Below the pieces are notes generated by a model. It was not told the origin of the DNA. It did not search any database and saw only the letters and a list, made by a program, of their open reading frames with translations. DNA of 64,000 bases, taken from positions 126,177,928 to 126,241,927 of the forward strand of contig CM068838.1 in assembly GCA_028554795.2 (NCBI GenBank). The letters are read 5' to 3'. Shown here piece after piece: positions 24,881 through 37,069 of this stretch. Origin of the DNA: Sinohyriopsis cumingii (Eukaryota; Mollusca; Bivalvia; Unionida; Unionidae). The number at the start of each line of letters is the position of its first letter. The first letter of the stretch is position 1. The position numbers and the translations under genes were made by a program.

Positions 24881-26860
24881 AGGGCATCCTCCTAATAATA
24901 TATGTACAGTCATTTTATGCGCTTGGTTAATGATCATATTTCTGTTCCAGATGAAATGATCTGAGACCAATATTTAGAAATAAGAGGATATGATATTGAA
25001 TGGAACATTGCCATTTGCTTTTATTATCAGAAAAATATAAATCTCGCACTTAAATCGCTTGACAAATACATACAAAACTAAGTTCCTCGGTCATTCAAGT
25101 TCATTTACATAGCGAGCATCTATTTTAATTGGTATCACGTGTGTTTTTGTCTCTTGATGTCGCAAATTTGACGACATAATTAATCTCTATGATCCGCCAG
25201 TGTTATTAAAACAACGATATCTGACTGTAGTTAAACAAGTGTAAACAGTTTCTTGACTATATTCATTGTGCATCCTTTCCTTCTCTCCAGCCACACGAAT
25301 AAATATTTTAATTAGTATTGGGTTCAATTTAAATTTATTCAATAAGTTTCATAGTAAACATGGAACCAATGCTGTACTTGTAGTTATGCACAAAGCATTT
25401 TAATCTCTGTAGCCTTCCCCCATCCCTCCTCAAATTAAAAAAAATATTTTAAACAATTTTGATTCCCATCATTTTGTACAAAACTAGGGTCAGTATTAGT
25501 CTGAGCTTTTCTTAATCTTGGTTCACCGTTTTTCTTAGAACTGAGAAAGGTGTGTTTATCTCAATTCTTACGACCTGCTGAAACATAAATGTTTGCATTT
25601 CTTGATTAACAATAGCGCCAAATGAGAAGGGAAATATCTGCAACGGAGTAAGTGACCAGCAATACACTTATATCTTATACAAATTAGGGTTCAAGAAAGA
25701 AAAGTATCTGCTAAGAAAACGGAGAACTGTTGCTTGTAATTTAAATTGGTTCTATTTATTATGACTTGCTGAACTAGCAATGTTTACTTCCATAGGCCTA
25801 TCTACTGTGGTGACATGAAGTGCAAATCTGGGAATTGTATCCCTCAGAAAAGATCACAAGGAATATATCCAGCATCAATTTAATATGTTTCAAACAATTT
25901 CTGAATTCAAATAATAAGCTCATATCGGATTTTACAGCAGGCAGTGGAAGCGCGAGGGTTTTAGGCGCCCGGGGGCATTATTGTCTGGTGGATCCCCTAC
26001 TGTCGCTACCGATCCTCCCAGGGGCAATATTATTTAGTGGCAGCCCCCTCCCTTGTCTCTCAGAATAGTTTTATGTCAGTTGCCAACCTCCCTACCCCTC
26101 CTTTTCTTATGAAGAATTGCTCCCGTTTCACAAAAGTGAGGTGAAATACTACGAAAATCTCAGCTGAAAAAAAGATCCCGACAGCCACCCTCCTCTCGCG
26201 CTGTTGTTAACTGTAGAAATCATTGGATTGACCAGATTACCTAAACATTGCATTAAACACCGCATACAAACATTTAATACCTAATGTTATTAACCGTGTG
26301 CATATGTGTGAAATAACATGTCACATAACGCGCAATGTAAAAAATAATTGTTGTCAAGCATTTATCTAACTTTCAGCGTCATTTTCATCCATATAATACT
26401 AAAAAAAATCTGACGTCAACCTTAAGCTGACAGTACAATATAAAAAGAAATTAGTTGGAGTTTAGGATTGTAAATAGCTCAGTTTGAATAAGAATGGAAT
26501 AATGGAACATAGCAAATAAGCGTCGATCTGTATATACAAACATATATACATTCTTATAAATTTGTCCACTAGGATTTGCTTTTCTTTGGCAAGCGTTGGT
26601 AGATAGTAAGACAAATGTACATGTTTATGCGCGGTAGCCGGAATGGAGATGGTTGAAAATCAATCATGTTTTTAGTTAGTACCGTTTCATGTGCTTAAAA
26701 TTAATACAGCAAACATTATATTTGTGTTAGCAGAGGAGACAATGCGATCCCTGAAAAATTCTACCAAAGCTTTTGCATCTTTTCTTTCTTTTGCGCCCCC
26801 CCCCCCATGATTATTTCATTCTGTCACTACCAAAATGTATTTACTTTGTTCATCTCTTAA
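24881..26860. other. Transposon interior, nothing recognised
   Basis: Sequence between the transposase and the SINE. No coding sequence supported. The frame at 25,820-26,068 is short and shows no domain. Confidence 0.5.
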
Positions 26861-26862
26861 AT

Positions 26863-27175
26863 GGTGGCGTAGTGGTTAGAGCGTCCGCCTCGGATGCGGA
26901 AGGTCGCGGGTTCGAACACGGGTCGAGTCATACCAAAGACTTATAAAAATGCTTTTAACGGCTGCCTCGCTAGGCGCTCAGCATTAAAAGGTTAGTGTTA
27001 GGAATGGTCAGCCTAGTGTCAGGAAAGTGTGACTGGGTGGGACATCATGCTACATGTCTGCGGCATGATGCCCCAGTGCTAGACATCACAATAAACTACC
27101 ACACTGCAGACATCGTAGCGGAAAGACTGAAAAATTGTTAAACCTACGTTAAAAATCCAAATCACATACACACAT
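26863..27175 (+). mobile_element. tRNA-derived SINE, copy 1 (complete head)
   Basis: The head is tRNA-like: an A-box-like segment TGGCGTAGTGGTTAGAG at 26,866 and a B-box GGTTCGAAC at about 26,909-26,917, i.e. an internal RNA polymerase III promoter. The body begins GAGTCATACCAAAGACTTAT and includes a conserved GTGACTGGGTGGGACAT segment with an inverted CATGATG/CATCATG pair (26,995-27,080). Two further copies lie at 45.1 kb (minus) and 50.18 kb (plus). The SINE sits inside the IS3EU-like transposon. Confidence 0.8.
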
Positions 27176-29006
27176 CTTTTAAATGACCCTTTTGAAATAA
27201 ATATCAAACAGTTCTAAAGTTAAAACAAAAGAAATAGATAACTTATCCTGGTTAAATGTTTTAGAAATGATTGTGGCTGTAGAACTCGAATTATAAAGAC
27301 TGAACAAATGACACTGAAGACATTTGGAGTACATTTGTTTTTACAGGCGTGCGCTCTTTTACGGTAAGTAAACTGACACTGCAACTTCTGGACCGCTAAG
27401 AAAACGTAGTACACATCTTGCATTTCCCAGTAGAAATCCAGTGGGTGCGTGCATATAGCTAAGTATTAAATTCCTTTTGCCAAAGCGAATGGATTTTCAT
27501 GCAACGTCAGGCCCTTATATTCGACCTTCTTTCATCTTTCTTGTTTCGGGGGGGGGGGGGGCGAGGCAGGTGAGCGCATGGCCGTGTGGGTTTGGACACT
27601 GATGATAGTTGCCGTTACTCGAGGCATGTGTATGATTCATGCCGATATCATAATTGCCAAACGGTCACACCCATTAATCCAAATGAAATACATAAAATTT
27701 TCTCTTTCGAAACTTTGTCACAAAATCAATAGAAATAAGCACACAAACATGTAGCTGAACTAATCAAATTCGTTTTAATTCTTAATTCTAATATGAAAAC
27801 CGTAATACAGTAATTGATATTACCCTTTTTTTTAGAGGCCACCGAGAAAAGGATTTCTCCTTCAAGAATGGATTTGTTCCATGTCATATGGTAGATATAC
27901 AAAGAACACTAAGAACGCCTTGACACGGAGCTGCAAGTGATAGCTTCTAGAATTCTTATTTTAAAGGAAGGACAGACTGCAGAAAGGACAAAAAGGTCTC
28001 ATACAAAAGACACAGTGCACCAAGATAAGCAGCTCAAAGTATTTTAAAAATTTAAGAAAACAAACTTTTCAAAATATGAACACATCAACCAGGAACTAAT
28101 AAATTCTGACTAGAAGCTTCTTTCCTAGCCACGTGGCAAGATAAAGCAATTTAAGCGAGTTGAGGCTCAAACACTTTGGAATGAAGGTCATAAATAACCC
28201 TCATCCATTCTATTGCACAGTATGCATTTGCCATTATTTATATGGAGGGGCTGATCAGACATTTTGTTTGGATTGAGAAGAATGGAGGTAGACTTTGGGC
28301 TTGCATTACCACCCATATCGCGCATGCCTGAAATTTCGGCAAGATACATACAATCTATCATTGCTTCAGGACACAGTGACTTTAATCCCAAGTCTTTGTC
28401 CATCATTTTATCAAGGTTATCTCCTTCGTCACAGGATAGACTTTCTGAAGGTTATTAAAAGTATCTTTTAAGATATTCATCTGCACACAGTCAAGGCAAT
28501 AATAACCTTGAACCACTTCATTCCACAGCTGATACATGTTGTTTTTTTATCCTAAGAGAATGTGAAATTTAGTGCATTATATGCAAACATGTCGGTTCAT
28601 ATAAGTTTTCAAAATTTTCGCCATACGTTCTATCACCCAAGAAGTAGTAACATATGATTTTCTTATCAAACATCGTTTTTATTGGGAGGGGTCCCAGAAT
28701 TAAGTTTTACCAAGGAGACCGAGAGCCAGAACTTCTTACTAAACCACTGTTTAAACTAAAATAATCACCAATTAAATAGGTGGCCCCTGCAAAGAAAATA
28801 AAGGAAATAATGTGGCTTTGAAATGTTGGCTCCTGTAACTGGACATAAAAGAATAATAAATATCCTTTTCTACAATATCAATTTTTGCTGTTGTTTTTGG
28901 GTTTAACAACATTTCTCAGCGTAAGATAGGCTATATACGGCTGCCAGTAAAACTGGTGGAGGAAGAACCCGGGGAAAACACTGGTAAGAACCATATATGA
29001 TTCCAA
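27176..29006. other. Transposon interior, possible second coding remnant
   Basis: Mostly non-coding, with a G run at about 27,548-27,560. A minus-strand frame at 28,188-28,406 (ends PLHINNGKCILCNRMDEGYL) has protein-like composition and a CxxC pair but matches nothing I can name. It could be a decayed accessory gene of the transposon or chance. Confidence 0.3.
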
Positions 29007-29226
29007 TGAACGAAATACTATTTCGAAATAACGAAATACTATTTCGAAATAACGAAATAGTATTTCGTTTAAACGAAATAGCATTTCGAAATAACGAAAT
29101 ACTATTTCGAAATAGCGAAATAGTATTTCGTTTAAACGAAATAGTGTTTCGAAATAACGAAATAATATTTCGAAAGAACGAAATAGTATTTCGTTTAAAC
29201 GAAATATATTTCGATTAAACGAAATG
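29007..29226. repeat. Palindromic subterminal array, right
   Basis: The same family of TTCGAA- and TTTAAA-centred units as at 22,657-23,040, in inverted orientation and fewer in number, next to the right terminus. Confidence 0.9.
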
Positions 29227-29264
29227 AAATATATGTGCATCCATGTCACTTAAGGGGCTCCGTA

Positions 29265-29270
29265 GATTTT
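29265..29270. repeat. 6-bp target site duplication, right
   Basis: GATTTT, identical to 22,619-22,624. Confidence 0.8.
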
Positions 29271-31900
29271 GAACCCCACGCTTGTGAAGGGGGCTGATTA
29301 CAGTAAATCGTTTCATGCATATCATTACTGCGATCCGACTGTTTACAATCATCCATCATTAATGAACCTGTAGTCTTTTGTGTTTCACATTCCTTAGACA
29401 GATCTGACCTGATTCATTTCATTGCAGATGCAAGCTTGACAAAATCATTGATTTGCAAATCATCATTGCTAGCACAAGATAATCCCGTAACATTCTGAAG
29501 CAATTTAATGAGCCATTATTCTGAAATCAGCACACACCATATAGTTTACATGTTGGGAAGGTGTACACAAAGTTTTAGTAATCAGTAATTTTTGTTACTG
29601 AACTTTGAGTTTAGAGCTGGAGACCCCACTTAAATGCATTTATTGCAACCATTGACACATTTGCCAGTCATATGATTCGAAATACAAAGTGCGTAGCGCT
29701 AACCGCTTGGCTACCGAACTTTCTTATTATTATATTTAGAAATTATTATGAAGTTACCCAGCGTAATTGGAATATAATGAATCAAAATACAGTCAAACAC
29801 ATTCGACACATCTCTGGTCTTTTTTTCTATGAGTTTAAACGCCTTTTAATGACAAAATATTAAGTGAATCGGAAGCATTCGACACCAATGGGTGCATAAT
29901 AAAATATAATTTGGGCACGTGGCCAAAATTATGACAAGCACGGCCATCATTATCCATGATCCTTTGACTCTGTCAGGGCTAAGGACTAGGACCCACGTAT
30001 AAGACACACATACACACACGTGATATGCGAAAATGCGTTAAAATCGACGGTAGTAAATATAGACATTTATAACGTCTCAAACCACTAAGCCTACTACTGT
30101 TGGTGGTAATAATACTGACTGCGTTACATCTAAATATACGCTGTGAAGCCGATAGTCCACAGATCAATATTTCTTCTAACACAGATACAAGCGAGGCTAT
30201 TACTGGACTGGAAATGTTTTAATCTTAAAAGAGTTATTCCCCTTGACCCGCTTTGATTAATAAGTCATACTGGGAGTGTTTTCCACGGTACTGAAATGAT
30301 AAATTTTTTGTAGTTGTTGATTATGTCGCTTTGGAAATGTTTAGTCACATGATCTGCAAAACGACCTACCGAAACTCGGCAAATATCGAAGTGTTTGGTA
30401 GCTGCATATATCGATGGAAATAATTTTTCTTCGCCTGTGAGTTGATCCTTAGGTCAAACTGATCGGGATACGTCTCGTTTCATGCTTCACCTCGTACCAA
30501 TATCAGGGTTTTGTAAATAATTATTGTTGCTTTTCCATCAATGTGATTGATAATGTTGCCGATAAGGATCACGTTATCGTAACACTCATACATACATTTG
30601 TACGAGATATACCTTTTTTCCTCAGCAGTGAACATAAGATAACAGGTATTAATAACAGAACCGGCCGTTATTTTAGTCGACAGTTTAGGATTACACCAAC
30701 ACGCGACTACTCATAATTCTTAATTGTGGGATGGGTTTTGAATTCATGGATGGTATTTCTTTGTTCCACTTGTATCCTATATATCTTTTGTCTACATTAT
30801 TACCAAAAACTACATGGACTGCCATTTGATATCAAACAGATTACTCAGAAAATCTAGCGAGATAGTCTCCATCATATTTTATAGCAGATTCACAGGAATC
30901 ATTTTGTATTTTCTACCTCCACATTCTACTTACAACTTCGTTCCCTCTGACCCCCTTGTTGCATTTCAAAAATGGCTTTGGTCCTAGACTTTCCGTTGTA
31001 CACTCTGCAAATGATAGTGTTACATATATTTGATTTAATTTATATTTGCTTTGATTGTTTGTAAGTTTTATAATCTTTTAATTTTCTTTACATGTCAATT
31101 TAATTTAAATTTTCTTACTAGGAATTTAATATTTTCCAGAAAATTCAGTTCGAACTGAATTTTTCCTTAGATACTAATAATATGATCACTTTTTTCTATA
31201 TTTGACTTAGTTTTTGGCCTAAATTGAGGGTCAAGTAAACAACTTTTTTCTATGGGAAAAAATGATTAGTTCTTATCAAGGACATACAGACGCTATGTGA
31301 CATTTACATGTAAACATGATTCCGTCATCCTCTATTTTGCAATTAGGCATTTCCGAAATTGCTAAGTACTTAATATTAATAGTGATGTTTAGAGAGAGAG
31401 AGAGAGAGAGAGAGAGATCGGATTCCGGGCTTTTAAACACTTGATGTCACGTTGTTTCCCTCAGTTGTGACTAGTATTGAAATATTGAAGATTTTGAGTT
31501 TTGAGTTATAAGTTAATTTTTCTTCAGATTATTTTGACCTTGGAAGATTAATTCGTTTCTCTGGAAAAATTATTGTATTCATGCATAAATCTTGAAGAAT
31601 GACTTTTCTTGAAAATTTAGTTTGTATTTCCAAGACCGGATGATTAATTATTATGTTTCTACAAGGAACTGTAGACGTCAACACAGTACAGGCTACATCA
31701 TACGTCATCGCCTTCCATTTTGGACTCTTAGTCGGGACTCGAACATGGAATCATTAGAACATTTCAATATGAGGACTTCAACAATTGTATTCATGGAATA
31801 TTCTTGTGTTTTTTTTTTTTTTACTTGATTCTGGAAAGCGTTCTCATATATTTTCATTTTACAGTATTTGTCGAAGGAAATAAAATCTTTGTTATATTTT
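29271..31900. other. Intergenic, nothing recognised
   Basis: AT-rich. Contains a (GA)n microsatellite at 31,391-31,417. Short frames (29,672-29,863, 31,622-31,828) show no domain. It lies between two decayed virus-like blocks, so it may be eroded element sequence. Confidence 0.4.
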
Positions 31901-31919
31901 TCAGTGCTTGCTGTTTACA

Positions 31920-33840
31920 CTATTTTTTGTGTTACTGTTTATTCAAGCCTAAGCACGTAACAAAAGAATATCAACTGAAATCCGTACACGGAGTTGGAGA
32001 TCCAATCATCAGCAATTTGCAGCTGTTTCTTGCTCATGAAGTCATTATATATTAATAAATTGAAGTTTAATTTAAAGATATATTTGCATTAATTATATGA
32101 TGGAGGAGTTTACAAATTATTTGCTATCAAACCTTATCAAGCAAGATTCGATCTTGACAGATTAACCAAGCACACACCCTATCACGTATTAGTTTATGTA
32201 AATCTGGGATTGATTGACCATATCCGTATGGCTTGTCAACATTCAGAGTAAAACACGTTTTCATCGATGCTTACGATAGTGACCAACGAGCAAGAACAAT
32301 CATTGATTATCTAGCCCTGGATGGTAGACAAATATATTTTATCGGAATAAAATGTATATTTTTCGTCAATGACAACGTTGATCCACACGTGGTTGGCGGC
32401 GACAATGATGTAACCTAGATTATCCATGATGAACGTTATCCTGTTCAATAATCACGAAACCGCCCGACTGATAGCATTCATGGTGTTACCGTGTTAGATA
32501 AAACATTAAGACTAGAAATGTTAACTAGCACTGACAAAACATACTAGGAGCAAGCATATCCTGTGACGACCATTGTATATGCGATATTATTGCACAATTT
32601 CCGATGCGACGCGGTACTAGCACAACTACTAGTGTTATCCTAGATTGTGTCGCCCAAAGAATTATAGAACATTTTTGAAAGCGTTATTAAGAAAGGGTCT
32701 TACAGATCTACAACGCGAAAAATAAACTCCTGGGGAAACGAAGTTAGATTAAGTGGATCCACGATAACGGCATCGCTGAGTTTGAAAAGAGCCAAAGATT
32801 TCCAATAGAAGTATGAACATATAAAGTTTTGTACACAGCTAAATCTGTAGGAAATTAAGATCCGTTAGTAATAATTTACAATAACACTCACGCATGGACG
32901 CCAATTATAAGGATATTTCCACGAGAAAAGTGGGTTTTATATGTTACCAGTTCTTGCAACCCTGATGAACGCATCAGTGGTGATAAATTTGAATATATTC
33001 ATGAGATCCGAAAAACCGATCAAATGTCCGTGTGGTTGTTCCAGAGTGACGAGTTAGAAAGATTTGGCCAATTCGTGCTGCCGTGCGGTGATCTTAATCG
33101 TGCGGCATCTTTTTTTCCACAGATGACCAAGACTGCACTGAAATACACTAACAATGAGGAGGAAATATAAAAATTACTGTGAAAACTGTTTTAATGTTCC
33201 GTCTGTTGTTGCACATTTCGCTCAGAAGAAAAATTCATGGAGACCGATACGTGGATAATTTCTTGATGACGTTCAACGATCGTGTGTCGAGTATGGACAT
33301 GGCGGGTTGTAGAATACGAAATATGATTTAAACGAAGTTATCTCAGGTGAAATAGTTGCATATTATCCAAGAGGTTTTCTTGAGATGGGTAAATGTAAGG
33401 AGTATTTTAAACTATTTGGACGTCCAATATATGAGATGACTAGCGTATCGATAAATGGCCCATTACCAGATTTCGATTTAACTGTATTTACGTGCATCAA
33501 GCAATTTTGAGTTTGCTTAGAATATCCGTCCTATTATTGTTGTTCAGTTTGGCCGTTATTTTAATAAAGCCGACGAATTGCTGTGCGAGGAATAAACTAG
33601 TTTGGGCTCCAACAGTGTTATTACGATATATGCTTTATGCAGAGATGCTGACATCGTTAACCGTAATTGAAGCAATGATCTCGTATCGCCCACAAAAGCA
33701 GGTTTGGGTACCAAAACCTGAGAGTGACAATGGCTACGATATATTGCTTGAAAAAGATTTGGATATAAAAATTATAGGTAAATGTATACAAGGAGCGTCA
33801 TCTGATCATCGACGACGTTGCACACTACTGATCATCTAAG
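31920..33840 (+). pseudogene. Decayed virus-like coding region, unassigned
   Basis: The plus strand shows successive protein-like frames separated by stops and frame changes: 31,804-32,055; 32,233-32,418 (HVFIDAYDSDQRARTIIDYL); about 32,950-33,160 (LFQSDELERFGQFVLP); about 33,330-33,510 (VAYYPRGFLEMGKCKEYF, FGRPIYEMTSVSINGPLPDF); and 33,560-33,840 in alternating frames (VQFGRYFNKADELL, CIQGASSDHRR). Segment order suggests one large protein upstream of, or fused to, the polymerase/helicase remnant that follows. I do not recognise the domain. It is too broken to call a product. Confidence 0.35.
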
Positions 33841-33869
33841 ATGTTGAGCTTGATTTTATAATCACTGAT

Positions 33870-34105
33870 ACAATGAATAAAGGTACATTTGCAAATAAAG
33901 AAAATGTAAATCTTAGTAACTGGACTAAACAAGGTACAACTGTGTGTTATTATGACCATGATTCACCGCAGTACACCCATTTAAGATCTTCGCTGCTAGC
34001 ATATGCTTCCATAAATAAAATATCAATGAAACATTTCATGATACCGCAGTTTGAGTCGCCACAGATTCATTTCAATTCAGTCAAGAAAACTGAGGATTGT
34101 TAGAT
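33870..34105 (+). pseudogene. Possible family B DNA polymerase C-terminal remnant
   Basis: A 76-residue frame, MNKGTFANKENVNLSNWTKQ ... HLRSSLLAYASINKIS ... FESPQIHFNSVKK. The H.RS.LLAYA.I..I.. segment followed some 25 residues later by a short beta-like motif resembles the palm region leading to the DTDS motif of protein-primed PolB enzymes of Polinton-type elements. The Asp-rich catalytic motif itself is not intact (HFNSV). Directly downstream lies the helicase remnant. Weak call from pattern memory. Confidence 0.3.
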
Positions 34106-34139
34106 GAACGTATATGTGAATTTTTGATGCGCCATGGGG

Positions 34140-35115
34140 TCGGTGGAGTGTAAAAAACGAAAAGATACTTGATTATTCCGATTTTGCAGATAATAAACCT
34201 GTTAAAATATATTACAAAAATAGTAAAATATGTATACCTACATCAGTACCATCGGCCAGACATAAAACTGTTTATCTTAATGGGCTAGCGGTTCTGGTAA
34301 AACTACACGTGCGATATAATTATTTCGGAACCATGGTTCAGAGGATTTATATATGGTAGTACTAACTCCGACGCGCTGGCTTGTCAGACAGAGGCAACAA
34401 GGAGGTGTTATATTTCATACTTTTTCGGAGGACGGGGGATGCGTGGACACCTGAACGAATGGGTGAGAACTATATTCATAAGATTATTATCTGGGATGAG
34501 ATATTCACGGTATCCGTTGACGAGTTAATACTGTTTTGTGACTGGGTAGTGGCAGAAAATACTGCTGTTATCATATGTGATGATCATGGTCAACCACCAA
34601 ATTTTGTCGGTGAATAACCACATCGCTGGTTTAAAGGTTTGGTAGATTATGATGAAGAAACACTCTATTGATTATTCAAGAATTCAAAATGTTAATCAGG
34701 CTGCAGTCGGATCACATCTAGTGCTTGATAATACGTGAGGTGATTCCAGAGACAACAAGGACGATTTTAGGAATGTATGGCACCCTAGCGATCTGATAGT
34801 AGCTTCTAGAACAATAGTTCGTGATTTGATTTAGTGACAATTATTCATGTTACATAAAGAAAATTTTCTACCTATTCCATTGTGTTATCTTCCAGCAGAT
34901 ACACGTAAACAAAATACTGATTTTGAGATTGCAGGACTCTTGTCAGAGAAACAAAACCTTGTATTGAATGATATCGTTTTAGTTCCGATTGATGTTGTGG
35001 AGAAAGCGTTAGGGGATGAGAAATCGTATCGAATGGTCAAAGTTAGTTTATCTAGTCAGAAGAATGTCTACGTTACGAAGGGTTATTATAGAATGCATAA
35101 TGGAAACTAATCAAA
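34140..35115 (+). pseudogene. SF1 helicase (Pif1/RecD-like) remnant
   Basis: Recognised from ordered motifs across frame changes. Walker A G-S-G-K-T is at 34,290-34,304, preceded by VYLNGLA. Walker B IIIWDE is at 34,483-34,500, then ICDDHGQPPNF (helicase motif III, normally GDxxQxPP, here with CDD) near 34,575. Later come SDLIVASRTIVRDLI-like codons near 34,790 and a 34,847-35,110 frame (PADTRKQNTDFEIAGL, LVLNDIVLVPIDVVEKAL) matching the C-terminal part. Such helicases unwind DNA for replication of the element. At least three frame breaks and several stops are present, so this is a dead copy. Confidence 0.6.
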
Positions 35116-35374
35116 CTCAGGAAATCAACGGTCGGTCGTTTAAATGGTATGTGTTTCTTCGAGATTGCATTGATGGTTTTAATAGAAAGTCAACGTATTA
35201 TTCCATTATAAAACTACCACACTTCGTAGTCCTGCAACCTTTGAAGAGATCTCTTGTCTCGGACCTTAAGGTTGGTGGATATTTCTGAGCATACTGATGT
35301 CCAGACAATAGCTCAGAAAATGTTGAATTGCGGTGTGCCATCGTCTGACTTTAACCTTATGCTGTTGATCAGCG

Positions 35375-35815
35375 ATGGTACTACTCCATGAAATTCTTTG
35401 CCAGGCTCAACCTGTAGCAACTGTGGCTATCGAAGGCCACCAGACGGCCCTGGTCTGCGTTGATAAATTCGTTGAATTGCTAATGCAACTTCACGTTGCA
35501 GTCTTTGTTGATAATAGTTCTGCTTCTTTACACCTACATGCAATGTCAACGACAGTCAGCGCACATTTGTATGTGAGCGATTGACGTCATCAACTTGTAA
35601 TAGTATAATGTGGTAAAAACAAAATATCTGCCTGATAATCTTCATCTGTAGTGCTGACATCAATATGTGCGTACTGAAGAACTTTAGGCTGTTGTAGATA
35701 CATTTGCTCTATTGCCCGTGGTGCTAACCCATCTACAGCAACAGAACGTATGATACCTGCTGAATCAGCAAGTTTACTATTCGTTGCTCTACCTCTTAAA
35801 ATACCCTATTGGGGT
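35375..35815 (-). pseudogene. Polinton-type integrase (rve) remnant
   Basis: Minus-strand reading from about 35,810: residues SVAVDGLAPRAIEQMYLQQP, then YQADILFLPH (first catalytic Asp), then after two stops LTYKCALTVVDIACR.KEAE, then TEV-like region, QRIYQRRPGPS and LQVEPGKEFHG. In relatives the last motif is LQVDPGxEFxG, so the second catalytic Asp reads Glu here. The third-residue region was not recognised. It is oriented opposite to the helicase. Enzymes of this type insert the element into the host genome. Several stops and frame changes, so dead. Confidence 0.6.
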
Positions 35816-35999
35816 ATAATAAATTGACTATATATGATAGTTATCTATTATTAATTTTATGTCCCTAGCACTAGTTTACTTTTCACTGCAGATCTAATAA
35901 AAAAAATTAGCATGCAATTCGCTTAGATTGTTTCACAGAATTTAGAGTGTCAATTAATGTCAAGTCTATAATATGTCGTTGTTGTAGATCTGGATGTTT

Positions 36000-36200
36000 A
36001 TACCCAGGCGTCATGAACAACATACGCTTGATCTACCGCATTTATTGAATAAACTCCTCGTCTTGGTCGATCTTTCTCGTCAAGTCGAATATCAAGTCGG
36101 GTTCCACGACCACAATAATTAAACCAAGAAAGAAGTTTTCTCGCCAGGAAACCAAGCCATGGAGTTCCTGATAGTTTTCCCAGTTAAGCAGCAGTATCAC
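36000..36200 (-). pseudogene. Phospholipase A2-like (parvoviral VP1-type) domain remnant
   Basis: Minus-strand frame reads FNYCGRGTRLDIRLDEKDRP, then SINAVDQAYVVHDAWV. The family signature is YCGPGT (calcium loop) followed by N.VD.AC..HD.AY (catalytic His-Asp). Here the loop has R for P and the Cys before the His-Asp is Tyr-Val, so the site is altered, although HD remains. PLA2-like domains occur in parvovirus capsids and in several Polinton-related elements, where they aid membrane escape. It lies 3' of the integrase remnant's start on the same strand. Confidence 0.55.
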
Positions 36201-36424
36201 CACCACGTTTTGCTTCTAAGATAATTTGTATTTTCTTGAACCACATTTCACACACTTGCCTGTATGTGCACTCTTTTTATTCCTCGTCGTTCTATTTTAA
36301 TCCATAGGTATCAGCGAAGCCCTTGCACCTAACACGATATAAATCCATATAATAATTATAAATGTAATTGACATCTTACAACACGACAGCAAGAGCCAGT
36401 CAAACACCATCCAACATTACCATA

Positions 36425-37065
36425 TTATATCAGAGCAATTATCATAGCTCCATCTGGGTCTGTTAAGACTCAATTGTTACTTATCATGATATTGAGATGA
36501 CTTAAGTTGGATATATTATATTTAGTGGCACCATCTGTAGATGATCAGCGATGCTACGATGTTCTGAAGGATTTTAATGAAAATACTAGGAAGATTGGTG
36601 ACAATGACGTCATTGATTTTATTACTTAGTTTTGTCGTGCCAGTGTAATTGCGATCCTGATGATAATAATATTATCATGCAATATAGCTAGCTAGGTTTC
36701 CATCTTAACGGGGACATCAACAATCCATATAAACGGATGTAATGCTAGACAGATAATTAAATCTAGCTTGGATATTTCCTCGAAGCAGACACAAAAACAC
36801 AGATATTATAGATGTTATTCAGCGACATGTGCAAATACCTAAAGTGTTCAGAGATAACACCATTCTTCTGCTTGTCTTTGATGATGTTGATGATGTTGGA
36901 CGAGTGACTTGCAAGAAAATACTTGGTGTTCTGGTGACATTGATGTAATTAAGTTTAAAAGCTTCTTTTCACTTGCGCAAACAAATCCTCATGGATTTAC
37001 TACGGTACATATACATGATCTTCTGTCTCGATATAGCAGAAGTCCCAAAAAAATGTTTGGTTGAG
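36425..37065 (+). pseudogene. A32/FtsK-like packaging ATPase remnant
   Basis: Walker A-like APSGSVKT at 36,447-36,470 (family: GxxGxGKT; the second Gly is Val), then LVAPSVDDQRCYDVLKDFNE near 36,520, then GDNDVIDFI near 36,600. A Walker B LLLVFDDV is at 36,862-36,885, preceded by a decayed stretch. TNPHGFTTVHIHDLLSRYSR follows near 36,985. The order and spacing match the small genome-packaging ATPases of Polinton-like and adinto-like elements, which translocate DNA into capsids. Frame changes and stops between motifs show decay. Confidence 0.55.
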
Positions 37066-37069
37066 AGGT

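Larger units (their letters stand above)
22625..29264 (+). mobile_element. DNA transposon with TIRs, IS3EU-like
   Basis: The ends are inverted copies. The left end reads TACGCAGCCCCTTAAGTGAC (22,625 onward). The reverse complement of the right end reads TACGGAGCCCCTTAAGTGAC (29,264 backward). Both continue into ATNGATGCACATAT and then into palindromic arrays of TTTCGTTATTTCGAAATA and TTTCGTTTAAACGAAATA units (22,657-23,040 and 29,007-29,226). A 6-bp duplication GATTTT flanks both ends. Inside is a two-exon DDE transposase pseudogene. A 6-bp target duplication, TA-starting termini and a retroviral/IS3-type integrase core fit the IS3EU superfamily (family knowledge from memory). The element is complete in outline but its transposase is dead. 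It also contains a tRNA-derived SINE (26.86-27.17 kb). Confidence 0.75.

Noticed and set aside
26863..26935. A tRNA gene
   Set aside because: A- and B-boxes are present, but the sequence is continuous with a SINE body found in two other places, and no clean tRNA fold with an acceptor stem was seen.
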